A stretch of 64,000 nucleotides of DNA from Cylicocyclus nassatus (Eukaryota; Nematoda; Chromadorea; Rhabditida; Strongylidae). The stretch spans positions 75,471,600 to 75,535,599 of the forward strand of contig CATQJL010000223.1 of NCBI GenBank assembly GCA_958299035.1, read 5' to 3'. The notes below the pieces were generated by a model that was given only the letters and a program-made list of their open reading frames with translations, did no database searches and was not told where the DNA came from. Positions 22,501 through 31,515 of the stretch are shown here, piece after piece; the stretch's first letter is position 1; every line of letters begins with the position of its first letter. Both the position numbers and the translations under genes were made by a program.

Positions 22501-25500
22501 TATCTCGCATTCTTGGAACCTCTCTGTCTAAGCTGTATATGTCCAGCCCAGCACTAGACTGAGGATGCATCATTTAGAAAATAATTAAGTGAACAATAGC
22601 AGAAGTATCTTCGCAGATCTCTAATTTGGTTTTTGTGATCGCGACATGTGGGTACAAGTTTCAAAACTGAATTTGGCATGAAATTGTAATAGCCTCCATT
22701 ACTTTTACCGTTTCTGTTTTCTACCGCAGTAAAACATATTCTCCTCGTTTCTCGGAGCTTTGCGGTACAATTTGACAAAGCTAGGCAAGTTCTACAAGAT
22801 AGCAACCGAACATTTACTTAAAGTTTATTTTGCTTGGAGTTCGAAGCCAATCCCTAAGAAGATCTGAATGATCAAAAAACTGAGAGAAAATCGTTTTCTC
22901 ATTCAAAAAATTCCTATAGACTTCTTACTTGCTTAGACTGTACGCCTCAAAAGTAAATACCTTTTCTAAATAAATCAAGCTGTTTTTGTTTTTTGGCAAC
23001 AGCGAACCATTCGATAAAGCGAAGCAAGCCCTACGAAATGACTACCACTTATCCACCTTCTTGATTCGGGTAATTTAAAGCCAAAAATCAAAATTTTCAA
23101 CTACCCCAGAAACCGGTTCTCTTTTCGCGGAACTCTTACAGACCTCCAACTTGCTTATTATACAGCGAACATAGTATTACCCAAGAACGCAGTTGATATA
23201 TTTTTTCGGGTCTCGAAAGTAAGAAATGATAATAGCCCAAAAATTCAAAATTGTGGCTCTACTTGGTTCTCTAAATGTTGAATTCGGTATTTCTTAGTTA
23301 GCATACATAGGTATGATTTTACGATTATCCTTTTCTGACTTTCCAAGGACTTTGATCTTTTAGATTTCGGCCTTGAACTTTTTTTGGAACTAGTTTGGGC
23401 AAATGTCAAGGAAACGGTAGGAAGTTATGGGCCACTTTGATATGACGGAAACTGGTGATACGTTTGAACGGAACGCTCACGGATCTAACTGCAGCTATTT
23501 CAAAATAGTCTTTAAGCCTTATACATATAGTCGAAATTTCAAGCTCGATTGAGCAAGTATGTAAGCAGCTTATGTTCTTTCACTTTGCTCACTAGGAGCA
23601 AACGACAAAATATGTTTGTTACCCTCGCATTGAGCTCACTTACTTTGCGGGCGTGAAGTGTACTTTGATAACCGTAAAAATTTTCGTGAGTGGTTTAGAG
23701 ATGTTGGAAGTACAACAACTGATTTGTATCAATTTTAACAATATACTTACAACCCTCAGAGTTTTGACATAAATATCGAGAGTTCTACTGTCAAGTATTT
23801 AAAAAAAATCTTTTTCAATAACCTTCAAATTTCGGCCGTAGCTTTAAAATCGATTACCTGGTGTAAGCCGCACTTTTTCGAGTTTCCAAACAACCTGCTC
23901 AGCCGCTTCAGTGTTTTCCGAAAAGCGATCTTAATGCCTCACGTTTGTCTTAGGCGATACGCAACACGATATATGGTCCTTTTGCTTGCGAAGGTTTTTT
24001 GACGTGTTTGGATTGTTGATTTTGAAGAAAAATCCTCGCGGTTTATACACTTGAAATGGGATATTTGATTCTGGATCTTATGGAAATTTAAAGGCTCATT
24101 TGAATATCGAAAATTATTCAACTGCGCATGAGATTCTTGAATCTCCTAGGTTGCTAGCGAAACTACCAGACGATTTGATTACCCTATTTTCAGGTGTATA
24201 AGCCGCACTTTACCAAATTTTCCCACGAGCTGCTCAGCCGCTTCATTGTGTTTCGAGAAGCGATTCTTATACCGCACGTTTTATTCAGGCAATACGCAGC
24301 ATAGTGTAGGGCTCTTTGGTTGCGAGGTCCTTTGATGTATTCGGACTGGTCGATGTAAGCTAGGACCACCCCGCGGCTTATACACCTGAAAATAGGGTAA
24401 CTTAAGATTATCGAATTCGAGTTTTTGGCTAAAGAATATTCGACTCTCAGATTTATCCGAAAGTCGTCGGTTCCGTAAATTCGATTTTGAGCCCACAAGT
24501 TTTTCTAAAGACGTCTGTTGTGTTATTTTTTTACAACGACAGCAAATCCGCAGAAAAATCAAAGTGAAGAAGTACATCAACATTAAGATTTGTGTAAAGT
24601 AGCAAATGGTTTTTTAATGAAGAGCACTTAGAGATGCCAGCTCCTCGAATTTGGTACGCCGTTCTGAGTCATCTCTAACATATGTTAGCATTGTCCGGAT
24701 AGAATTTCTCATAGAGGTAGCATCCCAACAAAACTTAGATTTCTTGAGACTTTTGCAAATCACAACTTTCTCAACAATAAAACCTCTAAATATCTAAAAC
24801 TGCAGGAAGTTCCCCAAAAACTGATTACAAGCTCTAATACCAATCTTAGATCAGCTGTTTCGTTTTATCTTACCGTTGGCTGTAGGTTTAGCCACTTTTG
24901 GAACAGTTTTGCCAATGAAGAGAGAGCGCATCAAATTAAATTTGAACATTGCCTTGATAAGGAGTCCCCTAATGAAATTTGTGAAGAACTAGGTTACGTC
25001 ATTGCGTCGGGAAATTCTTTAACCTACTCAACCTGTTATATAAATACAAACGAGACAATGTTCAAGTCATATTGCCAGGTTGGCTAAAAAATAATCTTGT
25101 TTTGGCATGAAAATCTTTATGAGAAGTTTCCTACTTGTTCTTTTTTTATGATATGTTGTGGATAATAATTCAAAGCTTCTTCTAACACATATCAATTATT
25201 CAAAATCTCAAATTATCAGTAAGGGGCAGTTATGCCCCAACACGGCTAAAATTCCAAAAGCTCAAATCTATAACTTTCGAAGCTTTGGTTTCATGCTCCA
25301 ATAGATGTATAGAAATGATAAAGGATTCGGCGTCTTCAATACCCTCTGAAGCATGCGCCGAACGCACATTACTTCATGCGAAGAGGCGATTGAATACATA
25401 CGAGCCTCTTACATTTCCTTGCGAGGGCCAGCCGGTTACCAAGTCAGTGCTTTTACCCTCCCAGAATTACTCTGGTACCAATTTACCATCTCCGGAGGGT

Positions 25501-27698
25501 AAAGGGGTTGGTTGGCCCAGGGGCGGGATCGAATTTGAGTCCGATCTGGCCATAGCGACGCCTCAAACCACTACGCCACTAATCCCCTTTAATGGATGTA
25601 GAGAACAGCAACTTGGTATTTGGATACAAGCAAGTTTTCCCTAATTAGCGACTTTCAAAACTTAGCGCTTGAGATAACTGGAATTTCTCACTTCTTTGTC
25701 GACTTCTTTTATAGCAAAATAGAATCGAACAGATGATGTCCCTATTCTCATTGAAGTGCTCTTTCCAACGGTATCGAATACTGGACAAAAAATTGTCAGC
25801 AGCATCTGTAGGAGCCTCAAAACCGACCAAAATTATTTATCCCTAATAAATAAGCTGCTATCTGCTACTAAGAATATTAACTTGATGTTGGCGAATTTTA
25901 GATAAGGTTTTTTAACTTTGAACACTTCAAATTACTTCTGTGCCATAAAGGTTTGGTAGTGGTCTTTATTTCCAAACTCATGGCTCAACGTTTCGACGCC
26001 TTCGTCTTCCTCAGAGGGATTTGGAAGCTTTGAATACTTTGATTACGATCTTTAACAACGACAGAATTTTATGGTATGACTCTGCTGAAATCGAAACATA
26101 GCTTATTTTTATTCAGAGCTTGTCTACGCATTGAAATCAGAATAATTAGATAAGAAAAAACAAAGATAATCATGTTTTAAACTGTAAATAAGGCCCTAAA
26201 CTATTGCTATTTGGTTGCTTTTACTTTTGCAGCTTTATCTTAATTTTTGTTTTTTATTTCAGGGTGATAGTGGCGGAGGCGTGACAGCAACGATTCGTAA
26301 AAGAACTTACTTGATTGGAATAATTTCTTTTGGACCAAACTGTATTCGCGTTGCTAAAGGAAAAAATATTTCACATCCACAGGCAATCAATTTTCTTTTC
26401 TCCAAAATCCGGCATGTTAAGTGATCGAGCTGTGGTTACAGTCGGACCCACTTTGTGAAAAATTGGAAGGTTTTCACTAATATTTGTAGCTCACTTGTTT
26501 TCAGGTCTCCACTGATATCATGTACTACAAGGAAGTTATCAAAAGTTGGATTCAAACACCAAAAAATGAAAATCAATCGATTGCCACAAACAAGACTATA
26601 TGGCGGCCTCCAGCTTCAAATCCATCTCATAATATTACCCCTCCGCCTCAATTACTGACAGACCAAAATTGGAAAGCCCAGCACCCACATGGCAGCCAAG
26701 TTTCAAATCCTCCTTCTAATATCCCCTACCCACAGCCTCAACAAAATTGGAGAGCCCAATACCCATATGCCAACCAAGTTTCAAATCCGCTTACTAATAT
26801 CCCCAACCCTCCGCCTCAACAAAATTGGAGAGTCCAGTACCCATATGCCAACCAAGTTTCAAATCCGCTTACTAGTATCCCCAACCCTCCGCCTCAACAA
26901 AATTGGAGAGTCCAGTACCCATATGCCAACCAAGTTTCAAATCCACTTACTGCTATCCCCAACCCTCCGCCTCAACAAAATTGGAGAGCCCAGTATCCAT
27001 ATGCCAACCAAGTTTCAAATCCACTTACTAATATCCCCAACCCTCCGCCTCAACAAAACTGGAGAGTTCAATACCCACATGCCAATCAAGTTTCAAATCC
27101 GCTTACTAATATCCCCAACCCTCCGCCTCAACAAACTTGGAGAGTTCAATACCCACATGCCAATCAAGTTTCAAATCCGCTTACTAATATCCCCAACCCT
27201 CCGCCTCAACAAAACTGGAGAGTTCAATACCCACATGCCAATCAAGTTTCAAATCCGCTTACTAATATCCCCAACCCTCCGCCTCAACAAAATTGGAGAG
27301 CCCAGTACCCATATGCCAACCAAGGTTCAAATTCACTTACTAATATCCCCAACCCTCCACCTCAACAAAATTGGAGAGTTCTATACCCACATGCCAATCA
27401 AGTTTCAAATCCGCTTACTAATATCCCCAACCCTCCGCCTCAACAAAATTGGAGAGCCCAGTACCCATATGCCAATCAAGTTTCAAATCCACGTACCAAT
27501 ATCCCCTACTCTGTATATCAACCAATGGTAGACCAAAATTGGAGAGCCCAGTACCCATATGCCAACCATGTTTCAAATCCACCTGCTTATACCCCCAGCC
27601 CTCCGCCTCAACTAGTAGCAGACCAAAGTCGGGAAACCCAGTACCCATTTGACATCCAAATTTCAAGTGAACTCGCATATTTTATTGCTTTCTCTTAA
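10368..27698 (+). CDS. Secreted S1 (chymotrypsin-fold) serine protease with repetitive C-terminal tail
   Basis: Ten exons join in frame: 10368-10434, 10494-10560, 19496-19584, 20245-20335, 20385-20513, 20602-20780, 20828-20878, 20928-21022, 26263-26415 and 26505-27698. All introns are GT-AG, and the exons sum to 2115 nt (704 residues plus stop). The protein begins with a signal peptide (MRRFVCFLLVLQITMG). It continues with VMGG at 53-56, TAAHC (His92), THDIALLEL (Asp164) and GDSGGG (Ser259). The cysteines flanking His and Ser match the usual S1 disulfides. Residue 189 (chymotrypsin numbering) reads Tyr, not Asp, and no Lys or Arg directly precedes VMGG, so classic trypsin activation and specificity are doubtful. 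After the terminal helix (308-325), a Pro/Asn/Gln-rich tail follows. The substrate is unknown. The link from exon 2 to exon 3 rests on matching phase and domain completeness across 8.9 kb. Confidence 0.85.
10690..11711. mobile_element. Fold-back mariner-type element 3 (1022 bp), in protease intron 2
   Basis: The ends are TTAGGTCGTTCCGAAAGTAA and its complement, with TA at 10688-10689 and 11712-11713. The arms share catggtcaagttcggc/gaaacttgacctt and cctatagggtttgctc. Transposase-like traces are too degraded to translate. It is related to the remnant at about 34.7-35.0 kb. Confidence 0.87.
11714..13073. other. No gene seen within protease intron 2
   Basis: The interval contains a T-arm-like string ccagttcaattctgg at about 12450-12465 and an isolated end ttaggttggcata at 12832. 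Neither forms a complete element. Confidence 0.3.
13076..14823. mobile_element. Fold-back mariner-type element 4, with a nested insertion
   Basis: The left end is TTAGGTTGTCAAGAAAATAA and the right end is TTATTTTCTTGTCAA. TA flanks both (13074-13075 and 14824-14825). The arms pair from 13076-13121 plus 13934 to about 14370 with about 14385-14823. The right arm reads gcttcgttaaagcaagc, whereas the left arm is split at the same TTAA by the element at 13122-13929. Confidence 0.8.
13122..13929. mobile_element. TTAA-inserted element (piggyBac-like, non-autonomous, 808 bp)
   Basis: The terminal inverted repeats are CACATTGACGACAA and TACATTGACGACAA (complement of the right end). The flanks are TTAA at 13118-13121 and TTAG at 13930-13933. 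Subterminal palindromes cttacgacccacccgtgggt and cttacgacccaccgtgggtc are repeated near both ends. No transposase is visible. Confidence 0.8.
15611..16056. mobile_element. TIR element AGGCAGCGTCC, TTAA-flanked (446 bp)
   Basis: The ends are AGGCAGCGTCCGGGCAA and the complement TTGCCTGGACGCTGCCT. TTAA flanks both sides (15607-15610 and 16057-16060). It shares its family with 55347-55800, 31089-31515 and, more distantly, 60623-60965. It is non-coding. Confidence 0.85.
15812..15856. repeat. Dense TGCA palindrome
   Basis: The stretch reads as an imperfect palindrome built from gttgcattgcactg and cagtgcaactgcaatgcaac units. It lies at the centre of the TTAA element. It could form a stable cruciform or hairpin. 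Confidence 0.7.
16236..16610. mobile_element. hAT-type MITE (375 bp)
   Basis: The ends are CAGTGGCGTACCCAGG and CCTCGGTACGCCACTG, with a perfect 8-bp duplication CCTCCAAT at 16228-16235 and 16611-16618. Long G and C runs adjoin both ends. A diverged relative lies at about 19850-20105 in protease intron 3 (shared aactcatg…gtaactttc…aaaat). Confidence 0.92.
16620..17770. other. No gene seen within protease intron 2
   Basis: AT-rich DNA. The 98-codon frame at 17050-17346 has no splice context and no recognisable motif, so I do not call it. Confidence 0.3.
17774..18378. repeat. Fold-back repeat (about 600 bp)
   Basis: The left arm (17774 to about 18025) contains agcttcatattctgaagctc and ccttcaccttgaacacattg. 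The right arm (about 18120-18378) contains their complements, as in gttcaaagtgaaggatagta. A loop of roughly 90 bp separates them. The ends are not defined well enough to assign a superfamily. Confidence 0.75.
18385..19180 (-). mobile_element. GC-rich LTR-like block
   Basis: This 0.8-kb block is strikingly more GC-rich than its surroundings. On the minus strand it has TGTATAAGG (complement of 19002-19010), which could be a TATA box, and a perfect 13-bp hairpin at 18671-18700. These fit a solitary LTR, but I found no clean TG…CA ends or target duplication, so the assignment is tentative. Its open frames have no recognised motif. Confidence 0.3.
18671..18700. other. Perfect 13-bp-stem hairpin
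   Basis: AGCACGGGACGAG, loop CGGC, then CTCGTCCCGTGCT. It is fully complementary and lies inside the GC-rich block. It could be an RNA terminator or processing structure of the putative LTR. Confidence 0.7.
19496..21022 (+). CDS. Protease exons 3-8 (catalytic domain up to the Ser loop)
   Basis: Exon 3 (19496-19584) gives VMGGKRAARGELPWAVYILT. Exon 4 (20245-20335) gives LCGGTLISRRHVVTAAHCF with the catalytic His. Exon 5 (20385-20513) gives a VFVGGSC stretch. Exon 6 (20602-20780) gives CKGTHDIALLEL with the catalytic Asp, and FGWGLD. Exon 7 is 20828-20878. Exon 8 (20928-21022) ends FCTKSGPQYICR. The small introns are 48-88 bp with TTTAG/TTAAG/CAG acceptors. A closer acceptor at 19516 for exon 3 would put a stop in frame, so 19496 is chosen. 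Confidence 0.88.
19850..20105. mobile_element. Degraded relative of the 16.2-kb hAT MITE, in protease intron 3
   Basis: The right half (gcaaatttgcaactcatgcg…gtaactttcc…cccgccgctccaccaccgcc) parallels 16500-16600. The termini are lost. Confidence 0.45.
21023..23850. other. Protease intron 8, left part; no confident gene
   Basis: Mostly AT-rich sequence. A mariner arm remnant lies at about 22985-23120 (cgataaagcgaagcaagccc resembles gatagagcaaagcaagctct at 13974). A GC-richer segment at about 22200-22460 contains a 115-codon frame rich in Pro and Leu that has no splice context, and I treat it as a repeat. Confidence 0.3.
23857..24060. mobile_element. TIR element GTGTAAGCCGC, copy 1 (degraded)
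   Basis: It starts tacctggtgtaagccgcac and ends gcggtttatacacttgaaat. It matches 24182-24397 along most of its length (ctgctcagccgcttca, gcgatacgc/gcaatacgc). It lies in protease intron 8. Confidence 0.65.
24182..24397. mobile_element. TIR element GTGTATAAGCCGC, copy 2 (216 bp)
   Basis: The termini are CCCTATTTTCAGGTGTATAA and the exact complement. They are flanked by TA (24180-24181 and 24398-24399), consistent with a Tc1/mariner or pogo-type MITE. It is a tandem neighbour of copy 1, in the same orientation. Confidence 0.82.
24806..25078 (+). CDS. Candidate alternative or relic protease exon (91 codons)
   Basis: An open frame follows the acceptor ctaaaactgcag and ends KSYCQ before gttggc, in phase 0 like exon 8. 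Spliced to exon 9 it would read YCQ|GDSGGG, the canonical S1 context, whereas exon 8 gives YICR|GDSGGG. The last 40 residues carry three cysteines (ICEELG, STCYIN, SYCQ) with spacing comparable to exon 8 (EECN, TFCT, YICR). It may be a duplicated exon used as an alternative to exon 8, or a relic. The true start is uncertain; a second acceptor (gttggctgtag) gives a start at 24886. Its start phase does not match exon 7 cleanly, and the donor gttggc is weak. Confidence 0.4.
25310..25598 (-). mobile_element. tRNA-derived SINE
   Basis: On the minus strand it begins GGGGATTAGTGGCGTAGTGG, which contains a box A (complement of 25568-25581). About 35 bases later comes a box-B-like AATTCGATCC (complement of 25526-25535), as in a type III internal promoter. 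A non-tRNA body follows (tggtaccagag…gcactgacttgg…ggctcgtatg…cgcctcttcg) and ends near 25310. The 119-codon plus-strand frame across it is an artefact. Confidence 0.75.
25941..26045 (-). mobile_element. Penelope-like element 3' tail fragment
   Basis: The complement reads CCTCTGAGGAAGACGAAGGC then gtcgaaacgttgagccatg and aaataaagaccact, closely matching the tail of the 2.7-5.9 kb element. It is 5'-truncated with no coding part, and lies in protease intron 8. Confidence 0.8.
26263..27698 (+). CDS. Protease exons 9-10 (catalytic Ser, terminal helix and repeat tail)
   Basis: Exon 9 (26263-26415) follows tttatttcag and encodes GDSGGGVTATIRKRTYLIGI and SFGPNC. It ends at CAT|gttaag in phase 0. Reading through that donor would stop three codons later. 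Exon 10 (26505-27698) follows cttgttttcag and encodes VSTDIMYYKEVIKSW, the usual C-terminal S1 helix. It then runs uninterrupted into the repeat tail and ends at TAA. Confidence 0.88.
26662..27655 (+). repeat. 78-bp coding tandem repeat (about 13 units of 26 residues)
   Basis: The unit is approximately QQNWRVQYPHANQ followed by VSNPLTNIPNPPP, spaced exactly 78 bp. The central nine to ten copies are nearly identical and the outer ones diverged, which points to recent unequal exchange. It is rich in Pro, Asn and Gln, has aromatic residues at fixed positions and lacks Cys. It is likely extended and extracellular. The repeat keeps other frames open too, so the 280-codon frame at 26689-27531 is not a gene. 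Confidence 0.92.
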
Positions 27699-28350
27699 CA
27701 CAAAAAATACACTGATTTCAACCGACGTGGTCATCAGTAAACTTTTCACATTTGACAAAATTAACTACAAAAAATTATTTTTGCAGACAATTCCTACATT
27801 AAGAGAATGGGACATACACCAAGTAATGTGTATGTTTTGCATATACAGCGATCCTGTGTGCAGTTACGACAGTCGCTATAATTTAGAAAAATAGTACAAA
27901 GAAGTAATCGATCAACAGGGAAGCAACTTAACATTACCAATAACTGTTCGACTAACTTACTTTAAGTTAGTAGTAAAAAATGACAGCTATGTTATGTCTG
28001 TCAACTTGGAAAAAACGAGTCATCCCGAAATTCTTCAAGTTCTATCATAACTTCTAATATTCTTGGCACATTTACACTGCCTCATGATTGATCATGCTGC
28101 GGTCTTTGGTCCCAGCCATTTCCACAAATGATTACTGACTTGCCCTTAGGTTGTCCATTGTTTTTGAGAAGAAATGGAACCTCACAAAAAAATCTTGTTC
28201 TTTCAACAAAATGAATAGCTCAAAAGGAAAGGGAAAAATTGTATGTGAATGGAAACTCATAATTATGCGCTCAAGCTTATTTAGTGGAAATCAAAGGAGT
28301 TATCGTTTCACTTTTGATGCTATCAGAGGTATATAGTTCACCTTTTCTAC
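27699..28350. other. Downstream of the protease; no gene seen
   Basis: This is AT-rich 3' flank. No AATAAA lies within the first few hundred bases after the stop, so the polyadenylation site was not located. Confidence 0.3.
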
Positions 28351-28359
28351 TGCACTACT

Positions 28360-29355
28360 CTCTTTTTTTGCTCACAAAAGAGATCCCATTTTGAAAGAAA
28401 GTTCCAAACTGTAGATTTAGGAGCCAGCCAAAACCTCGTGTCCTATTTTTTGCTTTTAGTGGAAGAAAAGAAAAGTTACTTGTAATCTTCTTAGATCAGA
28501 GGGAACTAGGAAGATAGGAAGATCATGATGATTGATGACCAAAAGAGTGGGTGTAGTCCGCCACACCTGGGAGATGATACTGAAGGGCCAGCTAGGAGTT
28601 GGGAGCCGTTATCGAGATGCTAATGATGTTAAGATAACATCTTTAGAAATGCCAGACAAATCCATTATGGAGAATACAAAGCACACTAAGTTATTGACCT
28701 ACCATCGTGAACAGTAGGCATAATAAAGAAGCCTTAAAAGCGTAAAAGCATCATTTTATAATTAGTCGTCAGATAATCCTTGTGGACCATGGTTTGGCGA
28801 AATCTGAGGCCTATAGATATTGGGTCACTCAAGTGAAATTGTCATTTTCGAACATGCTGACTTTGTTTGAAAGTAAGTGGCAAGTTCTTTTTAGTAGTAC
28901 AAAGTCTTCGTTTGTCCCATTTTCGCTATCGATGTCTCAGACTAGAGAATAAGGCTCAAATCTTTGGTAGAAATTATGATGATGAAATTATTACATACAC
29001 ATGTTCTTGCAGCTCTCCATCGAAATCCACACTGTAGCGCAAACCTAGAACGCTACCGTAACCCGTCATGTTGTATTTGCAAAACGAACAAAAAACGACT
29101 ATATCTTTTCCTAAGAGAAACAGTTTTGTATGAATTTTCTGCTATGTAGAGAAAAAGGTTTATTAGTGACCGATATATAAGTACAGAGCTTGAGTGCTTT
29201 GAAGGTAATGACGGGGTGTGGCACAACCCCCAAAAAGGTGTGGTAGTCACAGCTTTCCTTTGAACGAGATTTTGGCTGGCTCCTGAATCTACAGTTTGGA
29301 AGTTTCTTTTGGAATGGGATCTCTTTTGTGAGCAAAAAAAGAGAGTACTGCTCTC
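28360..29355. repeat. Fold-back element (about 1 kb)
   Basis: The left end tactctctttttttgctcac…agagatcccatt…actgtagatttaggagccag is mirrored at 29265-29350. The arms are roughly 90 bp long. The middle holds only short chance frames. Confidence 0.7.
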
Positions 29356-29549
29356 TATTGGAGCAAAAAGAGTTGACTAATTAACTTTTGAAATAAAATT
29401 GACCATTTTTGAAGATGATCATTTACTTGGTTACTTGGGTGATCCAACATTGGAAACCCTCAGAATTCGCTAAAACTTGGCGCACCGGGGATTTGATATA
29501 TTAGTCAATGTTTTACCAATTATGCTTGGTGCCTCAGTGTTACATTTAA

Positions 29550-29951
29550 GTGTCCCAGAATTTAACCCCAACTATGATTTATTCGATCGCCACTTCTCTA
29601 TACTGGGAGGCTCGGAGGCAAAGTGCATTGCTACATTCTGCCAAGAATAGGAACGAAAAGAAAGTGAATTTGAAGTTTGATCACAACGAAAAAATTTTAG
29701 CAGTCAAAACACTGAAGCTAAATCCTGGAAAGTACGACCCAAAAAGCATTGCTGTGCCCTTCGGCATCCACGAAATCCCCCAAATAATTGCAGTCATGAC
29801 TTTCAGTTTTCGAGTTTTACGTAGATGTTTCATGTCTGCTGTAACAGAACCCTACAATCTGCTTGACAAATTATATACATACAAATTGTATTACATTATA
29901 TACAAAATTATATACATTATGACTCTTCGAAGCTTCATGCCAGGGCTCTGA
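29550..29951 (+). other. 133-codon open frame, coding status doubtful
   Basis: This is the longest ATG frame outside the genes and elements. It starts MSQNLTPTMIYSIATSLYWE and ends in a Tyr/Ile-rich run produced by the simple repeat tatatacatacaaattg. An overlapping frame reads SVPEFNPNYDLFDRHFSILG before a stop. Neither matches a family I know. Confidence 0.15.
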
Positions 29952-31080
29952 TCTTGAAGCTATTAGAGTTTATCATACGATGTCGATAGTTATCTTCATG
30001 AAAATGACTTGATAAGGGTGGTAAGGGTCACTGAACGAGAGTGAAAAATGCGAAATGGTGTGCAGGAAAATATTGAGTGAGAAGGAATTAAATGTTGCAA
30101 AAATAATGACCCTTTTTAAGCCTTTTTGCATAACACCTTTTCCCAACAAATTTATTCTTTGAGGCGGTAGCCCACCACTAAGAAGCTCTTTTTATGCTCT
30201 ATCAATGATTGTTGATACGGCAGACTCTTCTTTTTCAGAAACTTCTAGAACTTCTAACCGCAGCCAAAATCAGTATCATTGCAACTTTTCTGGCCAGAAT
30301 TCAAGCACAAATGAACGATGCTTTCTCAAAAATTTAGCTTTTGCATGTAAAAAAATTTTCTACATTACGTGCACTTAATTTTTGAGAGTTTCTAAATTGA
30401 GATTTCGGCTTCGTAAAGGTAGGGCATCTTGTTAACAGCTTTGCAAAGCATTTAGTTGTTTAGTACGCTAAAAACCAAAAAATTCTGTGATTCGAAGCTT
30501 TGAGGTTTACTGAAAAAATGTTGAATTTATGACAATTTTTGATTCTGAGTTTTTTCTTTTCCCGAATTTTTGTCCAAGCTTTCTTCATCTTCATTTGCGC
30601 TACTGGCTTGCAGCTACAACATAGGCTATTCACCATCTGTATTTACAAACTTTAGAGAGGGTAATGATTCCAAAGCCAGGTTTAAGAAAAAAATTTTTTT
30701 GTTTCTTAACTCATATGTTTCTACGTTAGTGATGTGAATAAGATGAATGTGTAAATGTGTAATGTCAACACCACACGTGTTGCAAAAGTTTGCTGCTTCT
30801 GAAAATCTTGATCGCATTTGAAAATGTAAAATTTTTCAAGAAGCTATGCAAAACAGCCATTATTTTTGTATCAACCTAGTACTAGAGACTATTTTAGCAC
30901 ACAAGTAGATTAGTACTACGCCTTACACCACGGGACTCCGAAAAATTCGCGTGATCCGGAAATATTTTGTTAAAAAAGGCTAAAAAGGTGGCATTTAAAC
31001 ATGAGATGCACATATGTTGATAAGCGAGATGAAGTATTAGGCTGTACCAAAACTTCTGTTGTTTCATTTTTGAAAATTCG
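29952..31080. other. No gene seen
   Basis: AT-rich DNA without terminal repeats or splice-bounded frames. Confidence 0.3.
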
Positions 31081-31088
31081 CATCTTCA

Positions 31089-31515
31089 AAGACAGCGTCC
31101 CAACAAAAAGATGACTGCCGAGTTGTGGCGATGTTTAAGTAGACCCCTTACCTAAGCGATGACTGAAGTTCGGAGCGAAAGAGGGGGTCTACCAAGCCTG
31201 AAATTTGCTCCGAAAGTGGCCCGAATCTTACGGTAGGCCCGGACGCCGCCCACACAGCAATATCGACTTGCAAGGCCAGAGTGCGTATAGCGTACACAGT
31301 CATGAGCGCAGGGTGCCGCAACGACTCTGCGTCTCTACCTTGCATGCATCTCGCACTCGCCCGAGCCTACCCGAAGATTCGGGCCACTTGAGGGACGACT
31401 TGTAGACTTCGTAGACCCTCTTTCGCGCTGCAAACTTCTGTAGTCGCTCAGTTAGGGAATCTGCTATTACATTACCACCAGAGCCAGGTACCCCCTGTCT
31501 GGTGGGACGCTGCCT
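31089..31515. mobile_element. TIR element AGGCAGCGTCC family, diverged copy
   Basis: The right end is ggtgggacgctgcct with TTAA at 31516-31519. The left end is agacagcgtccca, with the mutated target TTCA at 31085-31088. The arms pair internally (gaaagagggggtctac with gtagaccctctttcgc). Confidence 0.7.

Noticed and set aside
22210..22557. 115-codon frame in protease intron 8
   Set aside because: No acceptor or donor fits it, and its Pro/Leu-rich content looks like a GC-richer repeat.
25285..25644. 119-codon plus-strand frame
   Set aside because: It runs antisense across a tRNA-derived SINE with box A and box B.
26413..26424. Exon 9 reading through to TGA as the protein end
   Set aside because: It would drop the terminal S1 helix encoded by the next open exon, and the donor CAT|gttaag joins in phase.
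26689..27531. 280-codon frame overlapping the protease tail
   Set aside because: The 78-bp repeat contains no stop in this frame, so it stays open automatically. The protease frame is joined to a catalytic domain by proper splice sites.
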